Below, piece by piece: positions 40,656 through 48,885 of a DNA stretch of 53,428 bases. The stretch is from Flavobacteriaceae bacterium (lineage in GTDB: Bacteria; Bacteroidota; Bacteroidia; Flavobacteriales; Flavobacteriaceae). The stretch lies in contig CANGWK010000023.1 of NCBI GenBank assembly GCA_947457615.1, forward strand, positions 1 through 53,428. Direction: 5' to 3'. The position numbers and the translations under genes are program-made. Each line of letters begins with the position of its first letter. Positions within the stretch are counted from its first letter, which is position 1. The notes under the pieces are model-generated. The model was not told where the DNA came from, made no database searches, and saw nothing but the letters and a program-made list of their open reading frames with translations.

Positions 40656-42800
40656 ATGAAATTTTTAAAATTAACACTCTTATTATTAGTTTTCCAAGCC
40701 CAAGCCCAACAAGGAGGCATGTGGATTCCTTCCTTATTGAAAGGGATGAACGAAACCGAAATGAAATCGATGGGGTTGAAAATCACCGCCAAAGAAATTT
40801 ATGATGCCAATCAATCGAGTTTAAAAGATGCTGTACCTCAATTTGATGGTGGCTGTACTGCCGAAGTAATTTCAGATAAAGGATTGCTTTTAACCAACCA
40901 CCATTGCGGATTTGGCGCAATTCAAGACCATTCCTCTGTAGAACATGATTATTTACGAGATGGTTTTTGGGCTTACAAAATGGAAGACGAATTAACCAAT
41001 CCTAACATGACGGTTATGTTTGTGGTTCGTATTGAAGATGTGACTACTAAAGTTTTAGAGGGCGTTGCCCCACTTGCAACTGAAGCCGAAAAACAAAAGA
41101 AAATTCAGGAAAATATAACAGCTTTAAGTAATTCGTTACCCAAAGAAACTTGGCAAGAAAATAAAATAAAAACTTTTTTTGACGGAAATCAATACCTGTT
41201 ATTTGTAACCGAAACCTTTAAAGACATCCGTTTTGTGGGTGCGCCACCAAGTTCCATTGGAAAATTTGGATCGGATACCGACAATTGGGTTTGGCCAAGA
41301 CATACTGGAGATTTTTCTTTGTTTAGAATATATGCCGATAAAAATAACCACCCTGCGGCATATTCTGCAGATAACGTTCCATACAAACCAAAGAAATTCT
41401 TCCCGATTTCTATAGCTGGTTTAAAAGAAAACGACTTTACAATGGTAATGGGTTATCCCGGAAAAACTACAGAATACCTTCCTGCGATAGCCGTAAATCA
41501 AATTGTAGAAACCTTAAATCCTGCTAAAATTGAAGTTCGCGATGCGGCTTTAAAAGTGCAAGATCGCTTTATGCGAAAAGACCAAGCCATCAAAATTCAA
41601 TATGCTGCGAAATATGCTTCTGTTGCCAACTATTGGAAAAAATGGATGGGAGAAACCAAGGGTTTGAAAAAAGCCAATGCCGTTGCTGCGAAACAAAAAT
41701 TTGAAAAAGAATTCCAAGAAAAAGTAATCAAAGCAGGCAAGCAAGCCGAATACGGAAGTTTACTTTCGGATTTTGAAAAAAATTATACGGATATTAAAGA
41801 TTATGCTTTAGCAAGAGATTACTTTACTGAAGTTGCACTACGCAATACTGAAATACTTTCTGTTGGTTACAAATTATACCAATTGGAACAAATTTTAAAT
41901 ACTAAAGGAGAACAATCCTTTACTGATAGAAAAAATACACTTTCTAAAGGGATTGATGCTTTTTATAAAGATTACAATGTTGAAGTAGATAAAAATGTAT
42001 TTGAGCAATTAATCAATTTATACGCAACAAAATCTCCTAAACAATTCTTGCCAGAAACATTAAATAATGTAGATGCTGCAAAACTTACTTCGGATATTTT
42101 TACTAATTCCAAATTAACTTCATTAAGCAGTTTTAGAGAATTACTGGAAGGGGATTCGAAAACGGTTATTGAAAAACTGAATGCCGACAAAGGCTACCAA
42201 CTACTAAAATCGATGGCGGATGCTTATTCTACTAGGGTGGCTCCAACTTATGACGCACTTAATTTGAAAAATACAGCAACGCAACGTACCTATATGAAAG
42301 CTATCTTGGAATTATTTCCAAATAAAAGAATTTTTCCGGATGCTAACAGTACTTTACGAATTACTTACGGAAAAGTGAAAGGGTACCAACCAAATGATGG
42401 CGTTTATTATGAGCCTTTCACAACATTAGATGGAGTAATAGAAAAGTACATTCCGGGAGATTACGAGTTTGATGTACCCAAAAAGTTAATCGATTTATAT
42501 AATACTAAAGATTATGGTAACTATGGAGTTAAAGGTAAAATGCCCGTTTGTTTTATTGCTACCAACCATACTACGGGTGGAAATTCTGGAAGTCCAGCTT
42601 TAGACGCGAATGGGAACTTAATTGGCCTAAATTTTGATAGAGTTTGGGAAGGAACTATGAGCGATATTTTCTATTCACCAGACATTTGCAGAAACATTAT
42701 GGTAGATGCTCGATATGTTTTATTTATAATAGATAAATATGCGGGAGCACAAAACATTATTAACGAGTTGAAAATCATAACTTCAACTAAAAAAAAATAA
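40656..42800 (+). CDS. S46 family dipeptidyl-peptidase, DPP11-like
   Basis: 714 aa, full family length. A signal peptide (MKFLKLTLLLLVFQAQAQ) sends it to the periplasm. The chymotrypsin-like triad is present: His in TNHHCGFG (about 82-83), Asp in the GDFSLFRIYAD segment (about 217-226) and Ser644 in TGGNSGSPA. Arg662 (LNFDRVWEG) lies 18 residues after the Ser, the same spacing as between Ser655 and Arg673 of Porphyromonas gingivalis DPP11. That Arg gives preference for Asp/Glu, whereas DPP7 has Gly. It should release dipeptides from peptide N-termini. This class is important in organisms that use peptides as nutrients. Confidence 0.93.
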   Translation: MKFLKLTLLLLVFQAQAQQGGMWIPSLLKGMNETEMKSMGLKITAKEIYDANQSSLKDAVPQFDGGCTAEVISDKGLLLTNHHCGFGAIQDHSSVEHDYLRDGFWAYKMEDELTNPNMTVMFVVRIEDVTTKVLEGVAPLATEAEKQKKIQENITALSNSLPKETWQENKIKTFFDGNQYLLFVTETFKDIRFVGAPPSSIGKFGSDTDNWVWPRHTGDFSLFRIYADKNNHPAAYSADNVPYKPKKFFPISIAGLKENDFTMVMGYPGKTTEYLPAIAVNQIVETLNPAKIEVRDAALKVQDRFMRKDQAIKIQYAAKYASVANYWKKWMGETKGLKKANAVAAKQKFEKEFQEKVIKAGKQAEYGSLLSDFEKNYTDIKDYALARDYFTEVALRNTEILSVGYKLYQLEQILNTKGEQSFTDRKNTLSKGIDAFYKDYNVEVDKNVFEQLINLYATKSPKQFLPETLNNVDAAKLTSDIFTNSKLTSLSSFRELLEGDSKTVIEKLNADKGYQLLKSMADAYSTRVAPTYDALNLKNTATQRTYMKAILELFPNKRIFPDANSTLRITYGKVKGYQPNDGVYYEPFTTLDGVIEKYIPGDYEFDVPKKLIDLYNTKDYGNYGVKGKMPVCFIATNHTTGGNSGSPALDANGNLIGLNFDRVWEGTMSDIFYSPDICRNIMVDARYVLFIIDKYAGAQNIINELKIITSTKKK

Positions 42801-42822
42801 AATTTTGTTAAAATTTTGACTT

Positions 42823-42838
42823 TGGCACGACTATTGAT
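42823..42838 (+). promoter_or_regulatory. Sigma-54-like promoter (near-consensus)
   Basis: TGGCACGACTATTGAT has the -24 element TGGCACG and correct spacing, but the -12 GC reads GA. It lies 118 bases before the ATG at 42957, upstream of a sigma-A-type box (42912-42919). Confidence 0.4.
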
Positions 42839-42911
42839 AAATGAAAAGTGGAATTCAAAGTGAAAATTTTTAAAAAAGTTAAATAAAAGTTTTTCCGTTT
42901 AAAAAAATTTA

Positions 42912-42919
42912 TATCTTTG
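42912..42919 (+). promoter_or_regulatory. TATCTTTG -7 box for the Ala/Thr-rich lipoprotein
   Basis: Consensus box 37 nt before the ATG at 42957. Confidence 0.55.
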
Positions 42920-42956
42920 CTCCGAATTAATAATTAACCTTTTATATTAAATTAAG

Positions 42957-43190
42957 ATGAAAAAAGTATTTTTAAGTTTAGCTGTAATTGCTGCATTAAC
43001 TGTAGTATCATGTAAACAATCAACTAACGATGCTGCTGCTACTGCTGATACAACTGCTGTAGCTGCTGACACAACTGCTGCTCCAGCTGACACAACTGCT
43101 GCTCCAGCTGCTGACACAACTAAAGCTGCTGAAGCTACTGCTCCAGCTGCAACTACTGAAGCTGCTCCAGCTCCAGCTGCAAAAAAATAA
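42957..43190 (+). CDS. Small Ala/Thr/Pro-rich lipoprotein
   Basis: 77 aa. The lipoprotein signal MKKVFLSLAVIAALTVVSC has a Cys at 19. The mature part is low-complexity with reiterated ADTTAAP units and ends PAPAAKK. It has no fold and looks like a flexible surface or periplasmic spacer. Similar short lipoproteins are common in Flavobacteria; function is unknown. It lies between two possible promoters (sigma-54-like and TATCTTTG) and a strong terminator. Confidence 0.82.
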   Translation: MKKVFLSLAVIAALTVVSCKQSTNDAAATADTTAVAADTTAAPADTTAAPAADTTKAAEATAPAATTEAAPAPAAKK

Positions 43191-43217
43191 TTAGAAATTA
43201 ATTTCTAGTTTAAATTA

Positions 43218-43244
43218 AAGCCTCGCAAATGCGAGGCTTTTTTT
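43218..43244 (+). terminator. Terminator of the Ala/Thr-rich lipoprotein gene
   Basis: Perfect 10-bp stem AAAGCCTCGC / GCGAGGCTTT with a 3-nt loop and a T-run. Confidence 0.92.
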
Positions 43245-43269
43245 ATATAATTATTTTTGAGTTTTTTTA

Positions 43270-43308
43270 TTCCCCTCCTTTGGAGGAGTGCCCAAAGGGC
43301 GGGGTGGA
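43270..43308 (-). repeat. Double-hairpin intergenic repeat, copy 2
   Basis: Its reverse complement matches 20003-20044 in nearly all positions: CCACCCCGCCC-TTT-GGGC then ACTCCTCC-AAA-GGAGGGGAAT. The first stem differs by compensating changes (GTCC/GGAC versus GCCC/GGGC). Confidence 0.75.
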
Positions 43309-43337
43309 TTTTCTTTATCAGACCAAAAACTACCCTT

Positions 43338-43703
43338 CTATCCAAAAACATCCTCTGCTGGCGGAAAAACATCTGTAGGAAAAGAGAAGTCTAATATTTC
43401 CGATTTATGAAGGGATCTAGTAACTTCAGAAATTCCTTTTTCCATTAAAAATTGAGTCGTGTATTTTCGGCTAACGGCAATTTCTTTTTCGTTAACAATA
43501 ACTTTAAAATACATTTTACCGTTTTTAGATTTAAAACGCATAAAAAAAATGTCTTCAACACAATTTTTTAAAGCTTCAATAGCCTCTTCGCATTCAAATC
43601 GCAATTCAAAATCATTACTTACTAATATTGCCTTCCCTTTTCTAGAAGTGAATTCGTATTTGTAATACCCATTAATGCGTTTAGTAATAACGAAAGTCCC
43701 CAT
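43338..43703 (-). CDS. DUF1508 (YegP-like) domain protein
   Basis: 121 aa. Two tandem DUF1508 units are visible: GYYKYEFTSRKGKAILVSNDFELRFECEEAIEALK, and GKMYFKVIVNEKEIAVSRKYTTQFLMEKGI. Each is a beta-beta-beta-alpha unit. The family includes E. coli YegP and is of unknown function. No signal peptide is seen. The gene has its own TAAATTTG box. The C-terminus DVFPPAEDVFG is acidic and probably disordered. Confidence 0.88.
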   Translation of the reverse strand: MGTFVITKRINGYYKYEFTSRKGKAILVSNDFELRFECEEAIEALKNCVEDIFFMRFKSKNGKMYFKVIVNEKEIAVSRKYTTQFLMEKGISEVTRSLHKSEILDFSFPTDVFPPAEDVFG

Positions 43704-43714
43704 TTATTATAAAC

Positions 43715-43722
43715 CAAATTTA
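43715..43722 (-). promoter_or_regulatory. TAAATTTG -7 box for the DUF1508 gene
   Basis: Minus-strand box 11 nt before the ATG at 43703. Confidence 0.5.
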
Positions 43723-43787
43723 ATGAACCAAGGATTTTTTGAAATTATCCTAGAATACCTATGTTGTTATTTGCTCAACTTTTTAAT

Positions 43788-43821
43788 AAGAAACCCTTGT
43801 AAATACTACTACTTACAAGGG
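43788..43821 (-). terminator. Terminator of the CAT-anticodon tRNA
   Basis: On the minus strand a 9-bp stem CCCTTGTAA / TTACAAGGG is followed by TTTCTT, 8 nt after the tRNA. Confidence 0.7.
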
Positions 43822-43829
43822 TTTTGTTG

Positions 43830-43903
43830 TGGTCCCACCTGGGCTCGAACCAGGGACCACCTGATTATGAGTCAGGTGCTCTAACCAACTGAGCTATAGG
43901 ACC
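43830..43903 (-). tRNA. tRNA with CAT anticodon, probably Ile2 (lysidine type), otherwise Met
   Basis: 74 nt. The acceptor stem is GGTCCTA / TGGGACC, the discriminator base is A, and the anticodon arm is CCTGA-CTCATAA-TCAGG. It is not an initiator, because the acceptor stem starts with a G-C pair and the anticodon stem lacks three G-C pairs. The pairs C4-G69 and C5-G68 match the determinants that the lysidine synthase TilS recognises in E. coli tRNA-Ile2, while elongator tRNA-Met has U-A/A-U there. Ile2 is therefore favoured, by inference. CCA is not encoded. Confidence 0.88.
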
Positions 43904-44011
43904 GGTTAAGAGGTTGCAATATTACCACTATTTTTAATTTATTGCAAGTGTTTTTTATTTTTTGCTCTATTTGAAATTTATTAATCCTATAAAACTAACA
44001 TAATCAACTAA

Positions 44012-44413
44012 TTATTCTATCTCCTGACATAATTCTATCAATACCCCATTAGTAGTTTTCGGATGTAAAAAGGCAACTAACTTATTGTCGGCTCCTTTTT
44101 TAGGAACTTCATTCAATAAAACAAAGCCCTCCGCTTGCAAGCGCTTCATTTCGGCAATAATATCTTCTACATCAAAAGCAATATGATGAATGCCTTCTCC
44201 TTTTTTTTCTATAAATTTCGCAATCGGACTGTCCGGGTTTGTCGCTTCTAATAATTCTATTTTGTTTGGACCGTTCTTGAAAAAGGAAGTCTTCACTCCT
44301 TCACTGGCAACTTCTTCTTGTTTGTAAGCAGGGGAACCAAATAATTTTTCGAAAATTAAATTGGAAGTTTCCAAGTTTTTAACAGCTATACCGATGTGTT
44401 CTATTTTTCTCAT
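44012..44413 (-). CDS. mce: Methylmalonyl-CoA epimerase
   Basis: 133 aa from the ATG at 44413; an upstream in-frame start would add only MPFI. It is a VOC-fold protein with two beta-alpha-beta-beta-beta halves: MRKIEHIGIAVKNLETSNLIFEKLFG, and GEGIHHIAFDVEDIIAEMKRLQAEGF. The metal ligands fit the family: His in EHIGIAV, Glu in KIELLEA, His in GIHHIAFDV and Glu in GVLIELCQ. It interconverts the R and S forms of methylmalonyl-CoA between propionyl-CoA carboxylase and methylmalonyl-CoA mutase, neither of which is in the window. Confidence 0.93.
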   Translation of the reverse strand: MRKIEHIGIAVKNLETSNLIFEKLFGSPAYKQEEVASEGVKTSFFKNGPNKIELLEATNPDSPIAKFIEKKGEGIHHIAFDVEDIIAEMKRLQAEGFVLLNEVPKKGADNKLVAFLHPKTTNGVLIELCQEIE

Positions 44414-44556
44414 GATGAAAGGCACTATAGGTTCTTATGTTTTGTAAAATTACAAATTCTAAAGATTTTCTATCCGTAATTCCATAAAATTATTGTAGAA
44501 ATACTTCAAAACAACAAACTTTGCGACTTTGCATCTTTATGGCTCTAAAAAAATCG

Positions 44557-44564
44557 TATTTTTG
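44557..44564 (+). promoter_or_regulatory. TATTTTTG -7 box directly before the rbfA start codon
   Basis: The box is followed by CGAA and then ATG (44569). Transcription starting 4-7 nt after the box would give a leaderless mRNA. Confidence 0.55.
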
Positions 44565-44568
44565 CGAA

Positions 44569-44961
44569 ATGGAAACGAACAGACAGAAAAAAATAGGAGG
44601 CGTTCTGCAAAATGATTTGGTAGATATCCTTCAAGGCGAAGTGAGAAAAAACGGGCTTACCAATTTGGTGATTTCGGTTTCTAAAGTAGTTGTTACCACC
44701 GATTTAGGTGTAGCACGTGTATACCTGAGTGTTTTCCCTCAAAATAGAGCCGAAGAAATATTAGAAGCCGTAAAATCGAATATGCCTTTAATCAAACACG
44801 ATTTATCGCAGCGCGTAAAATTGCAATTGCGAAAAGTGCCTAATCTTGCTTTTTATATAGACGACTCTCTAGATTATATTGAGAAAATTGATACTGCTCT
44901 TGCTGGTAAAGAAAACCCAATTACCAATAGAGAATTGCTAGAAAAACGAAGAAGATCGTAA
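44569..44961 (+). CDS. rbfA: 30S ribosome-binding factor A
   Basis: 130 aa. It has the KH-like RbfA fold: METNRQKKIGGVLQNDLVDILQGEV, then LVISVSKVVVTTDLGVARVYLSVFP, then LSQRVKLQLRKVPNLAFYIDDSLDYIEKID. The ATG at 44569 gives the conserved N-terminus; upstream in-frame starts (44521, 44539) run through the promoter box. RbfA assists 16S 5'-end maturation and cold adaptation. Its stop is immediately followed by the GTG start of the ABC permease gene, so the two are translationally coupled. Confidence 0.95.
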   Translation: METNRQKKIGGVLQNDLVDILQGEVRKNGLTNLVISVSKVVVTTDLGVARVYLSVFPQNRAEEILEAVKSNMPLIKHDLSQRVKLQLRKVPNLAFYIDDSLDYIEKIDTALAGKENPITNRELLEKRRRS

Positions 44962-46167
44962 GTGAATTTCCCGCTGTACATAGCCAAAAGGTATCTTTTT
45001 AGCAAAAGCAAAAATAATGCTATCAACATTATTACCCGAATTGCATCGGGAGGAATTATTGTTGGCGCCATGGCATTGTTCGTAGTACTGTCGGTTTTTA
45101 GCGGATTGCGTGTTTTTAGTTTGTCGTTTTCCAATGATTTTGACCCCGATTTAAAAGTAAATCCTATTGCCGGAAAATCATTTTTGCTCACCCCAGAACA
45201 AGAACAGAAAATAAAAAAATGTCCCGGAGTTGCTTCTTACAGCAAAATAATTGAAGAAAGAGTGCTCTTTTCTTTTGATGGAAAACAACAAGTTGCCTAC
45301 TTAAAAGGTGTAGATTCTAATTTTGTTAAAGTAAATAAAGCTTCCCAAAAATTATTCAATGGCCAATGGTTTCATCCAAATACGTACCAGGTTGTTATTG
45401 GTTATGGTATTTCGGAAAAACTTTCTCTTGGTTTATTTGACGTAAATAACGTATTGGAAGTTATGGCTCCGAAACCCGGAAAAGGAGATTTTAATTCCCT
45501 AAACCCAGAAGACTCTTTTGTTAAATTAGCATTAGTTCCTGTAGGAATTTATGCAATCAGCGAGGAATTAGATTCTAAATATGTCTTTGCCGATTTGGAT
45601 TTAGCCCAAGAATTGTTACAGTACCAACCCCAACAAATTTCGGGAATTGAAATACGAACCAAGCCAAATGGTACTAATGCCGAAGTTATAGATGCTATTA
45701 CCAAAATATGCAATAATAAAGTAGAAGTAAAAACGCGAGCCCAACTAAATGCCACTCTATATAAGATGCTTAATACCGAAAATATTGCGGTGTATCTTAT
45801 TTTTACTTTAGTTATAATTATTGCACTTTTCAACTTGATAGGAGCTTTAATAATGATGGTTTTAGATAAGAAAGCCAACTTAAAAACGCTTTATAATTTA
45901 GGAACTGAAGTGAAAGATTTACGCAAAATATTTTTATTGCAAGGCACGCTTCTTAGTGTTTTTGGTGGAGCAATTGGATTGATTTTAGGGATTATAATAG
46001 TAGTTTTACAACAACAATTTCAGTTGATAATGATAACTCCATCTTTGGCTTATCCGGTAGAATTTAATTTTCAAAATGTAGCCATTGTATTCGGAACCAT
46101 TGTTACTCTTGGATTTATTGCAAGTGTAATTGCAAGCAGTCGAGTGACTAAAAAATTGTTGGAGTAG
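44962..46167 (+). CDS. ABC transporter permease, FtsX/LolC type
   Basis: 401 aa from a GTG directly after the rbfA TAA. It has the LolC/E-like layout: an N-terminal membrane segment (IASGGIIVGAMALFVVLSVFSGL), a large periplasmic MacB-like domain (about 50-265), then three membrane segments (VYLIFTLVIIIALFNLIGALIMMV, LLSVFGGAIGLILGIIIVVL, VAIVFGTIVTLGFIASVIASSRV). The N-terminus NFPLYIAKRYLFSKSKNNAINIITRIA is typical of Bacteroidota homologues. It may work in lipoprotein release with a separate ATPase encoded elsewhere; the substrate is inferred from the family only. Confidence 0.9.
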   Translation: MNFPLYIAKRYLFSKSKNNAINIITRIASGGIIVGAMALFVVLSVFSGLRVFSLSFSNDFDPDLKVNPIAGKSFLLTPEQEQKIKKCPGVASYSKIIEERVLFSFDGKQQVAYLKGVDSNFVKVNKASQKLFNGQWFHPNTYQVVIGYGISEKLSLGLFDVNNVLEVMAPKPGKGDFNSLNPEDSFVKLALVPVGIYAISEELDSKYVFADLDLAQELLQYQPQQISGIEIRTKPNGTNAEVIDAITKICNNKVEVKTRAQLNATLYKMLNTENIAVYLIFTLVIIIALFNLIGALIMMVLDKKANLKTLYNLGTEVKDLRKIFLLQGTLLSVFGGAIGLILGIIIVVLQQQFQLIMITPSLAYPVEFNFQNVAIVFGTIVTLGFIASVIASSRVTKKLLE

Positions 46168-46256
46168 TCATTAGCCTAGTAATCTGGTTTTTATCTATCG
46201 GTTGAAAGCTAAACTAAAAACCAACTTACATTCCAATTATGAATTTGGTAATTAAC

Positions 46257-46288
46257 GGACTATTAATTTAATAAGTCCTTTTTTTTTT
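46257..46288 (+). terminator. Terminator of rbfA-permease operon
   Basis: GGACT / AGTCC stem with additional A-T pairs inside, followed by ten T residues. Confidence 0.7.
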
Positions 46289-46325
46289 GTTATTTTGTTG
46301 CTTTATTAAAAACCCATAACTAGAG

Positions 46326-47462
46326 ATGCAGAAATTTGATGCAATTCGACCGTTTTATGACGCCGAAATTAATACCGCAATTAAAGGGTTAGTGAACCAC
46401 CCGATGATGAAGGCTATTATGAGTTTTACATTTCCAGATGTAGAGGATGAAGTATGGAAAAATCAATTATTAAAAACGCATTCTATTCGAGATTTTCAGT
46501 GCAATTTTATATACCAATCTGTTCAAAAGGTACTAGAAAATTCCTCTGAAGGATTGACCACATCAGGATTTGAAAAGCTAGAAAAACATACTCCTTATCT
46601 GTTTATTTCAAATCATAGAGATATTATTTTAGATACCTCTTTGCTTAACGCTTGTTTGCTTGATCATGGTTTAGTGATGACAGCATCGGCAATTGGGGAC
46701 AATCTAGTTAAAAAAGATTTTCTTTTAAATCTTTCTAAATTAAATAGAAATTTCTTGGTTCAAAGAGGATTATCACCTAGAGAATTATTACAAAGCTCCA
46801 AATTAATGGCCGAATATATTGGACAACTTATCTTGAGAGAAAACCGTTCGGTTTGGATAGCTCAGCGAGAAGGAAGAACTAAAGACGGCAACGATGCGAC
46901 CCACCAAGGGGTTTTAAAAATGCTCGGAATGGGTTCTGAAGAGACTAATATAATTGATTATTTTAAGAAAATAAAAATTGTTCCAGTTTCAATTTCGTAT
47001 GAATATGATCCAACGGATGCTTTAAAAATGCCTCAATTAATGGCAGAATCCAAAGCAGAAAAATATGTTAAAGAAAAAAACGAAGATTTCATTACGCTTT
47101 TAAGCGGAATTATCGGTCAAAAGAAACACATTCACATTCATGTTGGAGCAGTATTGGATAAAGAATTAGATGCTATTGCTCTTGACAATGACAATACTAA
47201 TAAACAGGTTCAAGCGGTTGCTCAAGCAATTGATGATTCAATTTTGCAATCTTATAAGTTGTGGCCTACAAATTACATTGCCTACGATTTATTGTATAAA
47301 ACCGATAAATTCAAAGAGCATTATACTGACCATGAAAAGTCATTATTCGAAAGAAGATTAGAAATGAGGATTGATTGTTCTAACGGAATTATGACAGAAG
47401 GTTTTCTTAATATGTATGCAAATCCGGTTGTGAACAAGCTGAAATACGAAAATGCAATCTAA
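46326..47462 (+). CDS. Glycerol-phosphate acyltransferase family protein (PlsC/PlsB-like)
   Basis: 378 aa. The acyltransferase motif is LFISNHRDIILD (about 92-103), with His97; five residues rather than four separate His from the last Asp, a small departure from NHx4D. The second motif is REGRTKDGNDA and a third is KIVPVSISYEYDPTD. Such proteins acylate (lyso)phosphatidate or glycerol-3-phosphate at the inner membrane. This long form with extra N- and C-terminal domains is common in Bacteroidota. The asparaginase gene overlaps its 3' end by 11 bases. Confidence 0.88.
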   Translation: MQKFDAIRPFYDAEINTAIKGLVNHPMMKAIMSFTFPDVEDEVWKNQLLKTHSIRDFQCNFIYQSVQKVLENSSEGLTTSGFEKLEKHTPYLFISNHRDIILDTSLLNACLLDHGLVMTASAIGDNLVKKDFLLNLSKLNRNFLVQRGLSPRELLQSSKLMAEYIGQLILRENRSVWIAQREGRTKDGNDATHQGVLKMLGMGSEETNIIDYFKKIKIVPVSISYEYDPTDALKMPQLMAESKAEKYVKEKNEDFITLLSGIIGQKKHIHIHVGAVLDKELDAIALDNDNTNKQVQAVAQAIDDSILQSYKLWPTNYIAYDLLYKTDKFKEHYTDHEKSLFERRLEMRIDCSNGIMTEGFLNMYANPVVNKLKYENAI

Positions 47463-48477
47463 ACCCAATATTTTATTAATTTATACCGGTGGAACCATTG
47501 GTATGATGAAAGATTTTAATTCGGGTGCATTAAAAGCATTTAACTTCAATAAGTTATTGCAAAAAATCCCAGAAATTAAGCAGTTGGATTGTACTATAGA
47601 AACTGTTTCTTTTAAAAAACTCATAGACTCCTCTAATATGAATCCGGATAATTGGGTTCAAATTGCCACAATTATTGAAGATAACTACGATCAATTCAAT
47701 GGTTTTGTAGTGCTTCATGGTTCAGATACTATGTCGTATTCAGCATCGGCACTAAGTTTTATGTTAGAAAATCTTAGTAAACCTGTCGTTTTCACCGGCT
47801 CCCAATTGCCCATAGGAGATTTACGGACGGATGCTAAAGAGAATTTAATTACTGCTATTCAAATTGCTTCCTTGCAACTCAAAGGAAAACCAACTATTCA
47901 GGAAGTTTGTTTGTATTTTGAATACAAATTATACCGCGGTAACCGAACTACAAAAATCAATGCCGAACATTTTAATGCGTTCTCTTCACCTAATTATCCT
48001 GACTTAGCAGAATCTGGAGTGCATTTGAATATAAATTCTAGTGCACTTTTTGCTAAAGCAAATAAAAAACTATTTGTTCATAAGCAATTGGATGATAATG
48101 TAGTAATAATAAAAATGTTCCCAGGAATAAATGAATCGGTAATGGCAGCTATTATTGCTATTCCGAATTTAAAAGGAATAGTATTGGAAACTTATGGCTC
48201 TGGAAATGCACCAACCCAAGACTGGTTCATTCAACTTTTACAGAAAGCCATTACAAGTGGTTTACACATCATTAATGTAACCCAATGCTCTGGCGGAAGT
48301 GTAAGCATGGGGCACTACGAAACCAGTACCAAACTAAAAGAAATTGGAATAATTTCAGGAAAAGATATTACAACTGAAGCCGCTATTACCAAGTTAATGT
48401 ATATGTTAGGTCAAAATGTTGCGCCAAATAATTTCAAAAACCTATTTGAAACTTCACTTCGTGGAGAAATGGAGTAA
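47452..48477 (+). CDS. ansA: Type I L-asparaginase
   Basis: 341 aa, no signal peptide, so cytoplasmic. The catalytic threonines are in YTGGTIGMM (Thr15) and [13 protein letters not shown] (Thr93, next to Asp92). [19 protein letters not shown] and GSVSMGHYE complete the family pattern. It hydrolyses asparagine to aspartate and ammonia. Its start overlaps the acyltransferase gene by 11 bases, so the two are co-transcribed. It is the last chromosomal gene before the tRNA-Ser integration site. Confidence 0.94.
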   Translation: MQSKPNILLIYTGGTIGMMKDFNSGALKAFNFNKLLQKIPEIKQLDCTIETVSFKKLIDSSNMNPDNWVQIATIIEDNYDQFNGFVVLHGSDTMSYSASALSFMLENLSKPVVFTGSQLPIGDLRTDAKENLITAIQIASLQLKGKPTIQEVCLYFEYKLYRGNRTTKINAEHFNAFSSPNYPDLAESGVHLNINSSALFAKANKKLFVHKQLDDNVVIIKMFPGINESVMAAIIAIPNLKGIVLETYGSGNAPTQDWFIQLLQKAITSGLHIINVTQCSGGSVSMGHYETSTKLKEIGIISGKDITTEAAITKLMYMLGQNVAPNNFKNLFETSLRGEME

Positions 48478-48528
48478 ACTAAGTTTTGATTATTACAAAA
48501 TTTTGTTGTTCTTTGTGACTGAATTCCT

Positions 48529-48615
48529 AGAGAGGTGGCCGAGTGGCTGAAGGCGCACGCTTGGAAAGCGTGTATATGGGTGACTGTATCGAGGGTTCGA
48601 ATCCCTTCCTCTCTG
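48529..48615 (+). tRNA. tRNA-Ser (GGA)
   Basis: 87 nt with a long variable arm. The acceptor stem is AGAGAGG / CCTCTCT and the discriminator base is G. The anticodon loop TTGGAAA gives GGA, and the T arm is GAGGGTTCGAATCCCTT. CCA follows at 48616-48618. It is the probable attachment site of the element carrying the adjacent integrase, which would make its 3' half an attL copy. Confidence 0.94.
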
Positions 48616-48640
48616 CCAGTAGAAAAACAAATTGAATTAA

Positions 48641-48676
48641 AACCCTTAAAATCGTATGATTTTAAGGGTTTTTTCT
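48641..48676 (+). terminator. Terminator of tRNA-Ser
   Basis: Perfect 13-bp stem AACCCTTAAAATC / GATTTTAAGGGTT with a GTAT loop and a T-run. Confidence 0.9.
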
Positions 48677-48720
48677 TTTAATCAATAGTCAAATTATTCA
48701 TTTATACGTGAACCTAAAGG

Positions 48721-48772
48721 GATAAATTCGGTTACCTTAAAAAAAACAAATATTGGGTAACCGATTTTTATC
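48721..48772. repeat. Extended inverted repeat between tRNA-Ser and the integrase
   Basis: Arm 1, GATAAATTCGGTTACC (48721-48736), is the near-exact reverse complement of GGTAACCGATTTTTATC (48756-48772), with a 19-nt A-rich spacer. It could be an integrase arm site, an operator or an RNA hairpin. It is the only notable feature of the 267-bp gap apart from the tRNA terminator. Confidence 0.6.
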
Positions 48773-48885
48773 TCGGGCTATAATCTATATGGATTTACAA
48801 TAGTTAGACTACCTGTTCAATCATTGTACATCTTGTAGATTAGTCATATTGAAGTTAAATTTAATAACACTAAAAAGGTCACACA

